Assembly (NCBI RefSeq): GCF_021117295.1
Contig: NZ_CP088247.1
Span: 5,223,001-5,287,000 of the forward strand
DNA: 64,000 nucleotides
Source: Methylorubrum sp. B1-46
Lineage (GTDB): Bacteria > Pseudomonadota > Alphaproteobacteria > Rhizobiales > Beijerinckiaceae
Direction of reading: 5' to 3'
How positions within the stretch are numbered: position 1 is the first letter of the stretch; every line of letters starts with the position of its first letter. Shown one piece after another: positions 19,104 through 28,297 of the stretch. Made by a program: the position numbers and the translations under genes. The notes beneath the pieces are model-generated. The model was not told the origin of the DNA and did not search any database. It saw only the letters and a list, made by a program, of their open reading frames with translations.

Positions 19104-19130
19104 TTAGCACTCGAAACGACTGAGTGCCAA
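19104..19130. promoter_or_regulatory. CIRCE operator (HrcA binding site)
   Basis: TTAGCACTC, nine bases, then GAGTGCCAA. This matches the CIRCE consensus TTAGCACTC-N9-GAGTGCTAA with one mismatch. It lies upstream of groES and predicts HrcA-dependent heat-shock control. It is also about 115 bp from the divergent CorA-type gene. Confidence 0.95.
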
Positions 19131-19246
19131 CGACGGCCGCGAGATAGGCTCGGGCGGTTTTCGAGTCAAGGCGCAGCTTCTTCCCGGCTGCGGCGTTTCT
19201 GCACGAATTTCGCGTGCATCCCGCACGACACGGACGATTCCTCCCG

Positions 19247-20251
19247 ATGATGAGCCTGCACGGAGCGAGCGGCGCCGTCGAACACGGCGGCACGGACGGC
19301 AGCGCGAGCCTGCCCGATCATGCGCTCTGGATCGACTTGAACGACCCGACCGCGGAAGAGGCGGCACGGGTCGAGGAGAAGACCGGCATTCGCATTCCGT
19401 CGCGCGCAGCCCTCAGCGAGGTGTAATCGTCGAGCCGCCTGCGGCGCAACCGCGACGGACTCTCGCTCTCGACGCCGATGGTGACCTTCGACCGCTCGGA
19501 TTTCAGCCTCAAGCCGCTGGGCTTCCTGCTCACCGCCGATCATCTCGTCACCGTGCGCTTTCACGAGATGCGGGCCTTCGCGGCGGTGCGCAAACGTGTG
19601 GATGACGGGGACGGCGACGGCAGCACCAGCACGCGGATGTTCCTGCTCGTGATCGAGGAACTGGTCGATAATCTCGCCGATCTGCTGGAGGAGATGTCGG
19701 GCGATCTCGACAGCCTCTCCACCCGCATCTTCGACTTCGATGGCGGCGCACGGCCGGGCGCACGGAAGGGCGACACCACAGCCCCGAAGCGCCGCGACCT
19801 CGCGCTGCGCCGCCTGCTCCGCTCGGTCGGGCGCCACGGCAAGTCGCTCGCCAAGGTCCGTGCCAGCCTGCTCGGGCTCGCGCGGATCGTCGCCTTCACC
19901 AAGAGCGAGTGCCAGCAGACGCTCGGCGAGGACGAACTGCCCCGCTTCGACACGCTGGCGCGCGACATCGCCTCGATCGACGAGTTCGAGACGCGACTCT
20001 CCGAGACTGTGCAGTTCCTGCTCGATGCGACCCTCGGGCTCATCAACATCGAGCAGAACAACGCTTTCCGCGTCCTCACCGTCGTGTCGGTGGTCGGCGT
20101 GCCGCCCACTCTCGTCGCCTCGATGTACGGCATGAATTTCAAGCACATGCCGGAACTCGACTGGGCCTACGGCTACCCCTACGGCCTTGCCCTGATCGCG
20201 ATCTCAGCGGTCGTCCCGCTGCTCTACTTCAAGACGAAGGGCTGGCTCTAA
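19247..20251 (+). pseudogene. CorA-family divalent-cation transporter interrupted by an in-frame TAA
   Basis: The frame from ATG 19247 to 20251 encodes a complete CorA-like protein, except that codon 60 (19424-19426) is TAA. Reading continues in the same frame on both sides: RIPSRAALSEV, stop, then SSSRLRRNRDGLSLSTP. In CorA relatives this place reads E-[IV]-E-S-S-S-R-L, so a Glu codon appears to have mutated to a stop by one base (GAA to TAA). The rest is intact: a long helical cytoplasmic domain, the pore signature YGMNF and two C-terminal helices. Translation could restart at ATG 19478 (257 aa) and keep the membrane part. Mg/Co/Ni or Zn transport is the expected ancestral role. Confidence 0.8.
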
Positions 20252-20354
20252 GCTATCGTTTTGCACCGCCATTTCCGAAGAGTCGGTGACCACCGTCAGG
20301 GACGGTGCTCTCGCGCCGCGTGGGGAGGCGCACGTTTCGGGAGCATCCCGCGTC

Positions 20355-20996
20355 TCAGTGGCTGAGGCCGGGGAAAAGGTTTTGCAGGCTCGTCACCATC
20401 ATCTCCATCGCGACGGCGGCGAGGATCATGCCCATCAGGCGGCGCGTGATCGCGGTTGCTGTTGCGGAGAGGTGCCGGCCCAGCCATGGGGCGGAGAGCA
20501 GCGCGACCGTCAGCAGGGCGAGGAAGGCGCCGACGCCGATCGCGAGTTCCAGCCAGTTCCCCTTCGTTTCGGCGGCGTGGCCGTAGACGATGAGCGTGGC
20601 GATCGTTCCCGGACCGACGAGCAGAGGGATCGTCAGCGGATAGATCGCGACGCTCGCCGCATCGATCGTGTCTTCCCTCTCATTGGGGGTGCGGCCGTGC
20701 GTCCGGCTCGATGAGCCCTGCAGCATCGAGAGCGCGATCGTCAGAACGATGAGCCCGCCCGCCAGACGAAAGTCGTCGACGCTGAGCCCGAAGGCGTCCA
20801 GGACAAGCTGCCCACCGAGGATCGAGACGAGGCAGCCGATCGTGGTCCCGAGCGCCGCCGTGGCGGCCACCCGCCGACGTACGGCGTCCGACGCGCCCTC
20901 GGTGAGGGACAGGAACACTGGTACGTTCGCGATCGGGTTCATGATGGCGAACAGGGCAGCGAAGACCTTCGTGACGAAGGGTAGGTCGATCGACAT
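20355..20996 (-). CDS. MarC-family integral membrane protein
   Basis: A 213-residue protein with six predicted membrane helices and the family's early FAALFAIMNPIANVPVFLSL segment (NP motif) and later PLTIPLLVGPGTIATLI. MarC/UPF0056 proteins are conserved, of unknown transport function, and not the cause of Mar antibiotic resistance. The start is ATG 20996; the frame continues upstream but becomes Arg/Pro-rich. It is divergent from the flippase gene and convergent with the broken corA. Confidence 0.85.
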   Translation of the reverse strand: MSIDLPFVTKVFAALFAIMNPIANVPVFLSLTEGASDAVRRRVAATAALGTTIGCLVSILGGQLVLDAFGLSVDDFRLAGGLIVLTIALSMLQGSSSRTHGRTPNEREDTIDAASVAIYPLTIPLLVGPGTIATLIVYGHAAETKGNWLELAIGVGAFLALLTVALLSAPWLGRHLSATATAITRRLMGMILAAVAMEMMVTSLQNLFPGLSH

Positions 20997-21214
20997 CGCG
21001 AGCCTCTGTTTCGAACGCGTCCGGCTCATAGCATGCCGCGGGCCTCGGCACGGCGGGCCGGCATCGATCGGCAACGGCGAGCGGGGATATGGGTCCGTAC
21101 CGCAACGGCGGTGACGCGGCCGCCCCACAATTCAGGCTTTGTTGGCGGCTAGCTGCGAGTCTCGCCTGTGAACGACACTTGGCTCCAGGCTGAGCGAGCA
21201 GCGCACCCCGTCCC

Positions 21215-22690
21215 ATGGCCGTCATCGCCGCCTTCATCCTCAATGCCGGGCTGAACTTCGTCCTCGGCATCGCCATCGCCCGGATGCTGGGGCCGGCCGA
21301 TTTCGGTCGCTTCGCCCTGGCGACGGCCGGGGCGGTCGTGCTCAACACCCTGCTGTTCGAGTGGCTGCGGCTCTCGGCGACGCGGTTCTACTCGGCGCGG
21401 GTGCGCGAGGCCGAGCCGTGGATCCGCCGGGGGCTCGATCAGGCCTATGGGGCCGTCGCGGTGGCGCTGTTCGCCGCCGCCGCCCTCTGCGCCGGGCTCG
21501 GGATCGCCGTCGATCCGACCCCCGAGGGCCGGTGGGTGATGACCGCCGGCACCATGGTCGCGGCGATCGGCATCGGACTGTTCGATTATCATGCGGCGCT
21601 CGCCCGCGCCCGTTTCATCGGCGGCGCCTATCTCCGGCTCGTGGTGTGGAAGAACGGTCTCGCCTTCATCCTGATGGCCGGCACCGCCTGGCTGTTTCCC
21701 CAACCGGTCTGGGTGCTGATCGCGGGCGGCGCGAGCCAATTCCTCGCGGTGCTGCCGATGCGCAAAATTCTCGGCGACAAGCTTCTCGGTGACGGGCTGC
21801 TCGGACACGCACCCGCCTCGCCCCACGGCCAGATGCGAAGGACCCTGCGCCTGTTCGCGGCCTACGGCCTGCCCCTGATCGCGGCCAACGCCGTCTACCA
21901 GATCATGCCCTTCCTCAACCGGGCCGCCATCGCCGGGACCGCGGGATTCGCCGAGGCGGGCTACTTCGCGCTCGCCGCCGATCTCGGCTCGCGCGCCTTC
22001 TCGACGCTCGGGGCGGCCCTCGACCTGCTCCTGTTCCAGATCGCCGTGCAGGCCGAGGAGCATCACGGGCGCGAGGCCGCCGAGACCCAGGTCTCACGCA
22101 ACATCGCCATCGTGGTGGCGCTGCTCCTGCCCTGCGCCGCCGGCTACTGGGCGGTGACCCCGGCGCTTCAGGCGCTGATCGTGCCGGAGGAATTCCGCGG
22201 GCCGTTCGCGGATTACACCGACCTGCTGATCCCGGGCCTGTTCTGCCTCTCGATCATGAACTTCGCTCTCAATCCGATTTTCCAGATCCGGCGCCGGACC
22301 AGCCCGGTCGTCGCCGCCGCCCTGGCCGGCTTGGCCGTCAACGGTGTCGGCCTCCTCGTGTTGCCGCGGTGGATTGGACCGCAGGGCGTCGCTGTCGCGC
22401 AGACGCTGGGTCTCGCTACGGCGGTCGTCGTGCTCGGCTTGCGGGCCCTGACGGGAGCCGAGCGCCTGCCTCTGCCGGGGCGCGACCTCGCCCTGACCGT
22501 GGGCGCCTGCTTCGCCATGGTTCTGGCAGTGCTGCCGTTCCGCGGCCTGGAGCCGACGCTGGCCCTGCCGGCCTGCATCGGTGCCGGGGTGCTGGTCTAC
22601 GGCGCGCTGGTCTGGTTCCTCGACATCGCGGGGCTGCGCACGGTGGTGCGGGAGCGCTTTCCGAAACGGCTTACCGCGCCCGTTCGTTGA
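21215..22690 (+). CDS. Polysaccharide-type flippase (Wzx/MOP superfamily)
   Basis: A 491-residue membrane protein with about 12-14 helices, beginning VIAAFILNAGLNFVLGIAIARMLG-like (helix 1), then the family motif LGPADFGRFALA. MOP-family flippases move lipid-linked oligosaccharides, lipid II or teichoic precursors across the inner membrane. No glycosyltransferases adjoin, so the cargo is unknown; a GDP-mannose-forming enzyme is encoded 6 kb away. It starts with ATG 21215. Confidence 0.85.
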   Translation: MAVIAAFILNAGLNFVLGIAIARMLGPADFGRFALATAGAVVLNTLLFEWLRLSATRFYSARVREAEPWIRRGLDQAYGAVAVALFAAAALCAGLGIAVDPTPEGRWVMTAGTMVAAIGIGLFDYHAALARARFIGGAYLRLVVWKNGLAFILMAGTAWLFPQPVWVLIAGGASQFLAVLPMRKILGDKLLGDGLLGHAPASPHGQMRRTLRLFAAYGLPLIAANAVYQIMPFLNRAAIAGTAGFAEAGYFALAADLGSRAFSTLGAALDLLLFQIAVQAEEHHGREAAETQVSRNIAIVVALLLPCAAGYWAVTPALQALIVPEEFRGPFADYTDLLIPGLFCLSIMNFALNPIFQIRRRTSPVVAAALAGLAVNGVGLLVLPRWIGPQGVAVAQTLGLATAVVVLGLRALTGAERLPLPGRDLALTVGACFAMVLAVLPFRGLEPTLALPACIGAGVLVYGALVWFLDIAGLRTVVRERFPKRLTAPVR

Positions 22691-22789
22691 GGCGGGCATC
22701 AAGGCCCGCTTGCCAGGCTCGTCCAATCGGGGTTTGAGTCCGGACGCGCTTTCAAAAACGCCCAAAAGAAACCCCACGGGACGGAAACG

Positions 22790-23980
22790 ATGATCTCATA
22801 CGCGCCGGCGACTGAGCAGGAGGCGGCCGCTATCGTCGCGCAGGCGGCCGGCCGCTCGGAGCCGCTGCGGCTCGTCGGCGGCGGCACCAAGGCGGCGTTC
22901 GGACGTCCGCCCCAGGACGAGGCGACGCTTTCCGCGACCGGACTCACCGGCATCACCCTCTACGAGCCGGCGGAGATGGTCGTCGCCGCCCGCGCCGGCA
23001 CGCCGCTCGCCGAGGTGGAGGCTCTGCTGGCCGGGCGCGGCCAGATGCTGCCCTTCGAGCCGATGGATCACCGCCCGCTCCTCGGGTCCACCGGCGAGCC
23101 GACCTTCGGCGGGGTGGCGGCCGCCAACAATTCCGGGCCGCGGCGCATCAATGCGGGCGCGGCCCGCGACAGCCTGATCGGCGTGCGCTTCGTCAACGGC
23201 CGCGGCCAAGCGATCAAGTCCGGCGGGCGGGTGATGAAGAACGTCACCGGCCTCGACCTCGTGAAGCTGATGGCCGGCTCCTGGGGCACCCTCGGCCTGC
23301 TGACGGAAGTCACTTTCAAGGTGCTGCCGGTGCAGGAGCAGGTCACGACCCTGGTCCTGCCGGGCCTTGACGACGCGACGGCGGTCGAGGCGCTCGCCGC
23401 CGCCCTCGGCTCGCCGTTCGAACTCACGGGCGCCGCCCATCTGCCCGGCGGGGTCGGCGGCGGCGAGCCGCGCACACTGATGCGCGTCGAGGGTTTTTCT
23501 AAGTCGGTGGCGTATCGCCTCGGCGAGTTGCGCCGGCTGCTGCGCCGTTACGGGGAGGCGCATACCGCCGAGGGCGAGGCCAGCGCCGCGCTCTGGGGCG
23601 CGGTGCGCGATGCGACGCCGCTGGCCGAGCCGCGCGGCGCCGCGATCTGGCGGATCTCCACCGCGCCGACCCGCGGGCCGGCGGTCACCGCAGCGATCGG
23701 GGCCGAGCGCGGCGCGCGCTGGTTCTACGATTGGGGCGGCGGCCTGATCTGGCTCGCCACCGACCCTGCGGACGATGCCGGTGCCGCCGTGATCCGCGCC
23801 GCCGTGAAGGCAGCCGGGAGCGGCCACGCGACGCTGGTGCGCGCGCCCGAGACCCTGCGCGCCGCGGTCCCCGTCTTCGAGCCGCTGTCCGAGCCGCTGA
23901 TGCGGATCACCGCCGGCATCAAGGCCGCGCATGATCCGGCCGGTATCTTCAACCCCGGCCGGATGTATGCCGGCATCTGA
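22790..23980 (+). CDS. glcE: Glycolate oxidase FAD-binding subunit GlcE
   Basis: A 396-residue protein with a PCMH-type FAD-binding domain: PLRLVGGGTKAAFG, then a long stretch ending in GGVAAANNSGPRR, and later GGRVMKNVTGLDLVKLMAGS, all diagnostic of GlcE. With GlcD and GlcF it oxidises glycolate to glyoxylate and passes electrons to the membrane. It starts with ATG 22790. GlcD and GlcF are not in the neighbourhood, which is unusual because the three are often adjacent; they must lie elsewhere if the enzyme works. It is convergent with the phosphate transporter (12-bp gap). Confidence 0.9.
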   Translation: MISYAPATEQEAAAIVAQAAGRSEPLRLVGGGTKAAFGRPPQDEATLSATGLTGITLYEPAEMVVAARAGTPLAEVEALLAGRGQMLPFEPMDHRPLLGSTGEPTFGGVAAANNSGPRRINAGAARDSLIGVRFVNGRGQAIKSGGRVMKNVTGLDLVKLMAGSWGTLGLLTEVTFKVLPVQEQVTTLVLPGLDDATAVEALAAALGSPFELTGAAHLPGGVGGGEPRTLMRVEGFSKSVAYRLGELRRLLRRYGEAHTAEGEASAALWGAVRDATPLAEPRGAAIWRISTAPTRGPAVTAAIGAERGARWFYDWGGGLIWLATDPADDAGAAVIRAAVKAAGSGHATLVRAPETLRAAVPVFEPLSEPLMRITAGIKAAHDPAGIFNPGRMYAGI

Positions 23981-23992
23981 TCGAACGCCGCG

Positions 23993-25636
23993 TCAGAACA
24001 CGAACCGCAGGCCGGCGTAGAGGAGCCCGGCCAGGGTGATCGCCGCGGGGAGGGTGAGCAGCCACGCGATGGCGAGGTTGCGCACCGTGGCCCATTGCAG
24101 GCCGGACCCGTTGGCCGCCATGGTGCCGGCCACGCCGCTCGACAGGATGTGGGTGGTCGAGACCGGCAGGCCGTAGGCCTCGGCGAGGCCGATGGTGCCC
24201 GCCGCGGTGATCTCGGCGGACGCCCCCTGGGCGTAGGTCAGGTGCTTCTTGCCGATGCGGCTGCCGACGGTGACGACGATGCGCTTCCAGCCGACCATGG
24301 TACCCAGGCCGAGCGCCAGGGCGACGGACACCTTCACCCAGGTCGGGATGTAGCGAGTGCCGTCGTTCAGGCTCGTCTCGTAGGTCTTCAGCGTCTCCGC
24401 CTCGTCGCTGACGAACAGGCCTTCACGCTTCCTCAGGCTGTGGATGGCGTCGGAGGCGAGATACATGTCGTTGCGCAGGTTCGGCGTCGCCTCCGCCGGC
24501 ACGTGCCGGAGCGCTCCGTACGCCTTCACCTGCGTGGCGATGTCGTTCGAGAGGGCAGCGAGCGCGGCGTAGACCTCCGGCCGATCGAGATCCTTCTTGC
24601 CCGCGGCCTCGGTGATCTGCGCCCGTGCCTCGGCCGGGCTCGGCAGCGGAGCCTGTTCCGCCCGCTTCTGGAAGACCGTTCGGGCGTGCTCGGAGACCTG
24701 AATGAAGGCGGGCGTCGATGCTTCCGACATCGTCCGGTTGAGCGCGTAGGCGGTGGGCGCGGCACCGATCAGGATCAGCATGATCAGGCCCATGCCCTTC
24801 TGCCCGTCATTGCCGCCATGGGCGAAGGAGACGCCGCCGCAGGTCAAAATCAGCAGGGCGCGGATCCAGAGCGGGGGCGGCGCGTCGGCCTCCGGCTCCC
24901 GGTAGAGGGCGCGGTTGCGGATCAGGAAGCGCATCGCCAGCAGCAGCAGGCCCGCCATGACGAAGCCGACGACCGGGCTGAACAGCAGGGCGCGCAGCAC
25001 GCTCCACGCCTGATCCCACTGCACGCCGGACGTGTCCGACCCCTCGGGAGCGAGGAGCTGGTTGGCAAGGCCGACGCCGAGGACCGAGCCGATCAGCGCG
25101 TGTGAGGAGGAATTCGGCAGGCCGAGCGCCCAGGTGCCGAGGTTCCAGATGATGGCCGCGATGAGCAGCGCGAAGATCATCGCGTAGCCCGCGCTCGAAC
25201 CCGCCTTGAGCACCAGTTCGACGGGGAGCAGCGTCACCACGCTGTAGGCGACGGCGCCGGTCGAGACGACGACACCGAGGAAATTCAGGACACCCGAATA
25301 GACCACTGCGACGGCGGGGGGCAGGCTGTGGGTGTAGATCACCGTCGCGACCGCGTTGGCGGTGTCGTGAAACCCGTTCACGAACTCGAAGCCGAGTGCG
25401 ATGAGCAGCGCGAGGCCGAGCAACGCGAAGGCGCCGATCGCCAGCGGCGGCTGGCCGGCCGCCTGCATGTCGGTGATCAGGTTGAACAGCGCGTAGCCGA
25501 TGCCGCCGACGAGCACGAGAAAGAACAGGCCGATACCCGCCGGATGCGTGCGCCCGCCGAGATTTGGACCGTGGGCCGACGGTTCGGCGCGCTCGGCGGT
25601 CGAACCGTCGCTCGCCAGGCTGAGAGCGTCTGACAT
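23993..25636 (-). CDS. pit: PiT-family inorganic phosphate transporter
   Basis: A 547-residue low-affinity phosphate:cation symporter with about 10-12 helices. It has the two inverted PiT repeats: EFVNGFHDTANAVATVIYT in the first half and VSTTHILSSGVAGTMAA in the second. Between the halves is an unusually long soluble insertion of about 150 residues (roughly 325-465, Glu/Ala/Lys-rich) that may be regulatory. ATG 25636 follows AGGT at good spacing; the frame to 25762 is leader. No PhoU-like partner gene adjoins. No Pho box was recognised upstream. Confidence 0.92.
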   Translation of the reverse strand: MSDALSLASDGSTAERAEPSAHGPNLGGRTHPAGIGLFFLVLVGGIGYALFNLITDMQAAGQPPLAIGAFALLGLALLIALGFEFVNGFHDTANAVATVIYTHSLPPAVAVVYSGVLNFLGVVVSTGAVAYSVVTLLPVELVLKAGSSAGYAMIFALLIAAIIWNLGTWALGLPNSSSHALIGSVLGVGLANQLLAPEGSDTSGVQWDQAWSVLRALLFSPVVGFVMAGLLLLAMRFLIRNRALYREPEADAPPPLWIRALLILTCGGVSFAHGGNDGQKGMGLIMLILIGAAPTAYALNRTMSEASTPAFIQVSEHARTVFQKRAEQAPLPSPAEARAQITEAAGKKDLDRPEVYAALAALSNDIATQVKAYGALRHVPAEATPNLRNDMYLASDAIHSLRKREGLFVSDEAETLKTYETSLNDGTRYIPTWVKVSVALALGLGTMVGWKRIVVTVGSRIGKKHLTYAQGASAEITAAGTIGLAEAYGLPVSTTHILSSGVAGTMAANGSGLQWATVRNLAIAWLLTLPAAITLAGLLYAGLRFVF

Positions 25637-25971
25637 CTGAACCTCGAAGACCTTCGACGGCTGCGATCGGTATGGGTCGGCATGGATGCGGACCGATCCC
25701 GCTCGCCGGGCCACCGCCTTGAAGTGACAAGGCAGCACCTGCCGCCGCACCGGATCCGCCACCGAACTTACAAATGTTTATGAGCTTTGCGGTTCCGTGA
25801 ATTTTTGATGACGCTTGCGGAAGGACGATTCGGGCAGATGTCTTGAAGCTTTGGACTGTCGCTCCTCGTTCCTGATCCGAATTGGCTCGGAGATAAATTG
25901 ACGCTCGTTCCGATCGCGGAGACCCGCGGCAGGCGGGACGCGGCAGGCCGGATCGTCGTAGAACGTCCTCC
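25637..25971. other. Intergenic region upstream of pit
   Basis: 335 bp with divergent starts on either side. It is locally AT-richer near 25765-25810. No gene, terminator or known operator is supported. A minus-strand frame of 71 codons (25778-25993) lacks coding character. Confidence 0.4.
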
Positions 25972-26181
25972 ATGTTGACGCTCGCGCTCTCACTTGCCCT
26001 GCTCGTCGTGCTGGTCCTCATCATCGTCCGGCGGCGGAACCTTACCATCCTGATGAGTATCGGCAGCCTGATCGCGGCACTGCTTGCCATGCTCTTGCTT
26101 CAGGATCTCGGTCTCCTGCCCGGCTCGCAGGGTCCGCTGACCCATACCCGGCCGCAGACCGTGGACGACTTGCGCCGTTGA
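25972..26181 (+). CDS. Small membrane protein (69 aa)
   Basis: A 69-residue protein of two hydrophobic helices, the first at residues 2-19, a basic turn (VRRRNLTILM), the second at about 28-47, and a polar tail. ATG 25972. It is the first of three small membrane or secreted proteins in a row before glpD. No family is recognised. The positive-inside turn suggests that both ends face the periplasm. Confidence 0.55.
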   Translation: MLTLALSLALLVVLVLIIVRRRNLTILMSIGSLIAALLAMLLLQDLGLLPGSQGPLTHTRPQTVDDLRR

Positions 26182-26286
26182 CGGGGCGCCGATGCAAGGC
26201 TTGGCTAGGGAACTCTCCCGGCCTTCGCGCGTCTGCCGCGAGGAGCCCGGCTTTTCCGCCGAGACCCGACGGCTTGGAGCCCGCCC

Positions 26287-26472
26287 TTGCGCAACCTTCT
26301 CCTGCTTCTGATCCTGATCGCAGGCGGTTTCGTCCTGACGGCCATGTACGTCGCGCCGAAGCAGCCCGAGTTGCGCGGCTGGTACGAGACCAACGCTTGC
26401 CCGTATCTCGACCAGATCAGCCCGAAGATCTGCGAGCCGATCCGTGCCGCGAAGGGCACGGACCGGACCTGA
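26287..26472 (+). CDS. Small signal-anchored protein (61 aa)
   Basis: Starts at TTG 26287. A Leu/Ile-rich N-terminal helix (residues 3-20) is followed by a polar domain with two cysteines (NACPYLDQISPKICEPI), suggesting a periplasmic, possibly disulfide-bonded mini-domain. The family is unknown. It precedes the next small gene by 8 bp and probably shares its transcript. Confidence 0.5.
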   Translation: MRNLLLLLILIAGGFVLTAMYVAPKQPELRGWYETNACPYLDQISPKICEPIRAAKGTDRT

Positions 26473-26480
26473 GACCTCGC

Positions 26481-26789
26481 TTGCGCCGGGCCTTCGATTG
26501 GTTCTTCCGCGATCGGCGCACCGGCGCCGTCGTGATCGGCCAATGGCCGAATGCCCCCCTGTGGATCTTCGCCGCCGCCTCGGCCCTGGAATGGCTGCTT
26601 GAGGCGGTGATGCCCGGCCTGCCGGCTCCGGTCTTCGCTGGACTTCGGGTCGTCGCGCTCCTGAGCCTCAGCGTCTGGGCGATCGATGAGATCGCCCGTG
26701 GGGTCAATCCGTGGCGGCGCTGCCTCGGGGCCGCCGTGCTGATCGGGATCGTGGTCAGCCTCGGCTTCGGCGGTCTGGGCCGCGCGTGA
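26481..26789 (+). CDS. Small membrane protein overlapping glpD
   Basis: A 102-residue protein from TTG 26481 with three hydrophobic helices and a polar, Trp-containing start (RRAFDWFFRDRR). Its TGA overlaps the GTG of glpD (GTGA), so the two are likely translated together. The family resembles short YrdB/DUF-type membrane proteins only loosely. The coupling suggests membrane-linked support for glycerol-3-phosphate dehydrogenase or just shared expression. Confidence 0.6.
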   Translation: MRRAFDWFFRDRRTGAVVIGQWPNAPLWIFAAASALEWLLEAVMPGLPAPVFAGLRVVALLSLSVWAIDEIARGVNPWRRCLGAAVLIGIVVSLGFGGLGRA

Positions 26790-28297
26790 GCGGCCCCTTC
26801 GATCTCCTCGTGATCGGCGGCGGCATCAACGGCGTTGGCATCGCCCGCGACGCCGCTGGGCGGGGGCTTCGCGTGCTGCTGTGCGAGCGCGGCGACTTGG
26901 CCGAGCACACCTCGTCCGCCTCGACCAAGCTGATCCATGGCGGCCTGCGCTACCTCGAACAATACGAGTTCCGGCTCGTGCGCGAGGCGTTGGCCGAGCG
27001 CGAGCGGCTGATGCGGCTCGCCCCGCACATCATCTGGCCGCTGCGCTTCGTCCTGCCGCACGATGCCGGCCTGCGCCCGGCCTGGATGCTGCGGGTCGGG
27101 TTGTTCCTCTACGACCACCTCGCGCGCCTCAAGACGCTGCCGCGCTCGGAGGCGTTGCGCCTCGGCCGGGACGGTGTCGGCGCGCCGCTCCAGAAGCGCC
27201 TGACGCGCGGCTTCGCCTATTCCGATTGCTGGGTCGAGGACAGCCGCCTCGTCGTGCTGAACGCCCTCGACGCCGCCGAGCACGGCGCGGAGATCCGCAC
27301 TCGCACCACCGTGGAATCCGCCCGGCGCGAGGCCGGCGCCTGGACCATCACCCTCTACGATTCCGAGCGGCGGCAGCGGGAGAGCGTGCGGGCCCGCATC
27401 GTCGTCAACGCCGCCGGCCCCTGGGTCGGCGAGACGCTGCTGCGCACGCTCGCGCTCGAGGCCCGGCCGAAGGTGCGGCTCGTCAAGGGCAGCCACATCG
27501 TCGTGCGGCGGCTCTACGAGGGCGATCAGGCCTACATCCTGCAGCAGCCCGACCGGCGCATCGTCTTCGCCATCCCCTACGAGCGTGACTTCACCCTGAT
27601 CGGCACCACCGACGTGGCGCACGAGGGCGAGCCCGGCCCGGTTCGCATCTCGGCCGAGGAGACGCGGTATCTCTGCGCCTGCATCAACCGCTCGTTCGAG
27701 CGCTCGATCGGCCCGGACGATGTGGTCTGGAGTTTTTCGGGGCTGCGCCCGCTCTACGACGATGCCGCCGCGAACGCCTCGGCGGTGACCCGCGACTACG
27801 TGCTCGAACTCGACCACGACGGGCCGCCGGTCCTGTCGGTGTTCGGGGGCAAGATTACCACCTATCGGCGGCTCGCCGAGCACGCGATGGAGAAGCTGAG
27901 GCCGCACCTACCGGGCATGAAGCCTGCCTGGACCGGCGGAGCGCCGCTGCCCGGCGGCGATATGCCCGGCGCGGATTTCGAAGAGTTTGCGAGTACGCTC
28001 GCAGCCGAGTACCCGTTCCTGCCCGAGGCGACGGTCAGGCGGCTCGCCCGCGCCTACGGCACCCGCGCCGCCCGGCTGCTCGGCGATGCGCGTGCCCTCC
28101 CCGATCTCGGCGAGACCTTCGGCGGCGATCTCAGCGCCCGCGAGGTCGACTACCTGGTGCGGCACGAATGGGCGCGCGCGTCCGACGACATCCTCTGGCG
28201 CCGCTCGAAGCTCGGCCTGCACATGGATCGAGAGGGGGTCGCGCGGCTCGGGCGCTACCTCGCCGCCGCATCCGGTCCCGGATCTCAGCGGCCGTAG
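26786..28297 (+). CDS. glpD: Aerobic glycerol-3-phosphate dehydrogenase
   Basis: A 503-residue FAD enzyme oxidising sn-glycerol-3-phosphate to dihydroxyacetone phosphate at the inner face of the membrane, delivering electrons to quinone. It shows the FAD motif LVIGGGINGVGIARDAAGRG, the family stretch TSSASTKLIHGGLRYLE, and a C-terminal GlpD cap with KITTYRRLAEHA. The GTG at 26786 overlaps the upstream stop by 4 bp. The 3' end overlaps manC on the opposite strand by 13 bp. No glpK, glpF or glpR adjoins. Confidence 0.95.
   Translation: MSGPFDLLVIGGGINGVGIARDAAGRGLRVLLCERGDLAEHTSSASTKLIHGGLRYLEQYEFRLVREALAERERLMRLAPHIIWPLRFVLPHDAGLRPAWMLRVGLFLYDHLARLKTLPRSEALRLGRDGVGAPLQKRLTRGFAYSDCWVEDSRLVVLNALDAAEHGAEIRTRTTVESARREAGAWTITLYDSERRQRESVRARIVVNAAGPWVGETLLRTLALEARPKVRLVKGSHIVVRRLYEGDQAYILQQPDRRIVFAIPYERDFTLIGTTDVAHEGEPGPVRISAEETRYLCACINRSFERSIGPDDVVWSFSGLRPLYDDAAANASAVTRDYVLELDHDGPPVLSVFGGKITTYRRLAEHAMEKLRPHLPGMKPAWTGGAPLPGGDMPGADFEEFASTLAAEYPFLPEATVRRLARAYGTRAARLLGDARALPDLGETFGGDLSAREVDYLVRHEWARASDDILWRRSKLGLHMDREGVARLGRYLAAASGPGSQRP

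Noticed and set aside
25637..25971. Pho box for pit
   Set aside because: A few CTGTC-like words occur, but no direct repeat with the right spacing was found.
25778..25993. 71-codon minus frame upstream of pit
   Set aside because: Arg/Ser-rich, overlaps the promoter region and the start of a better small gene.
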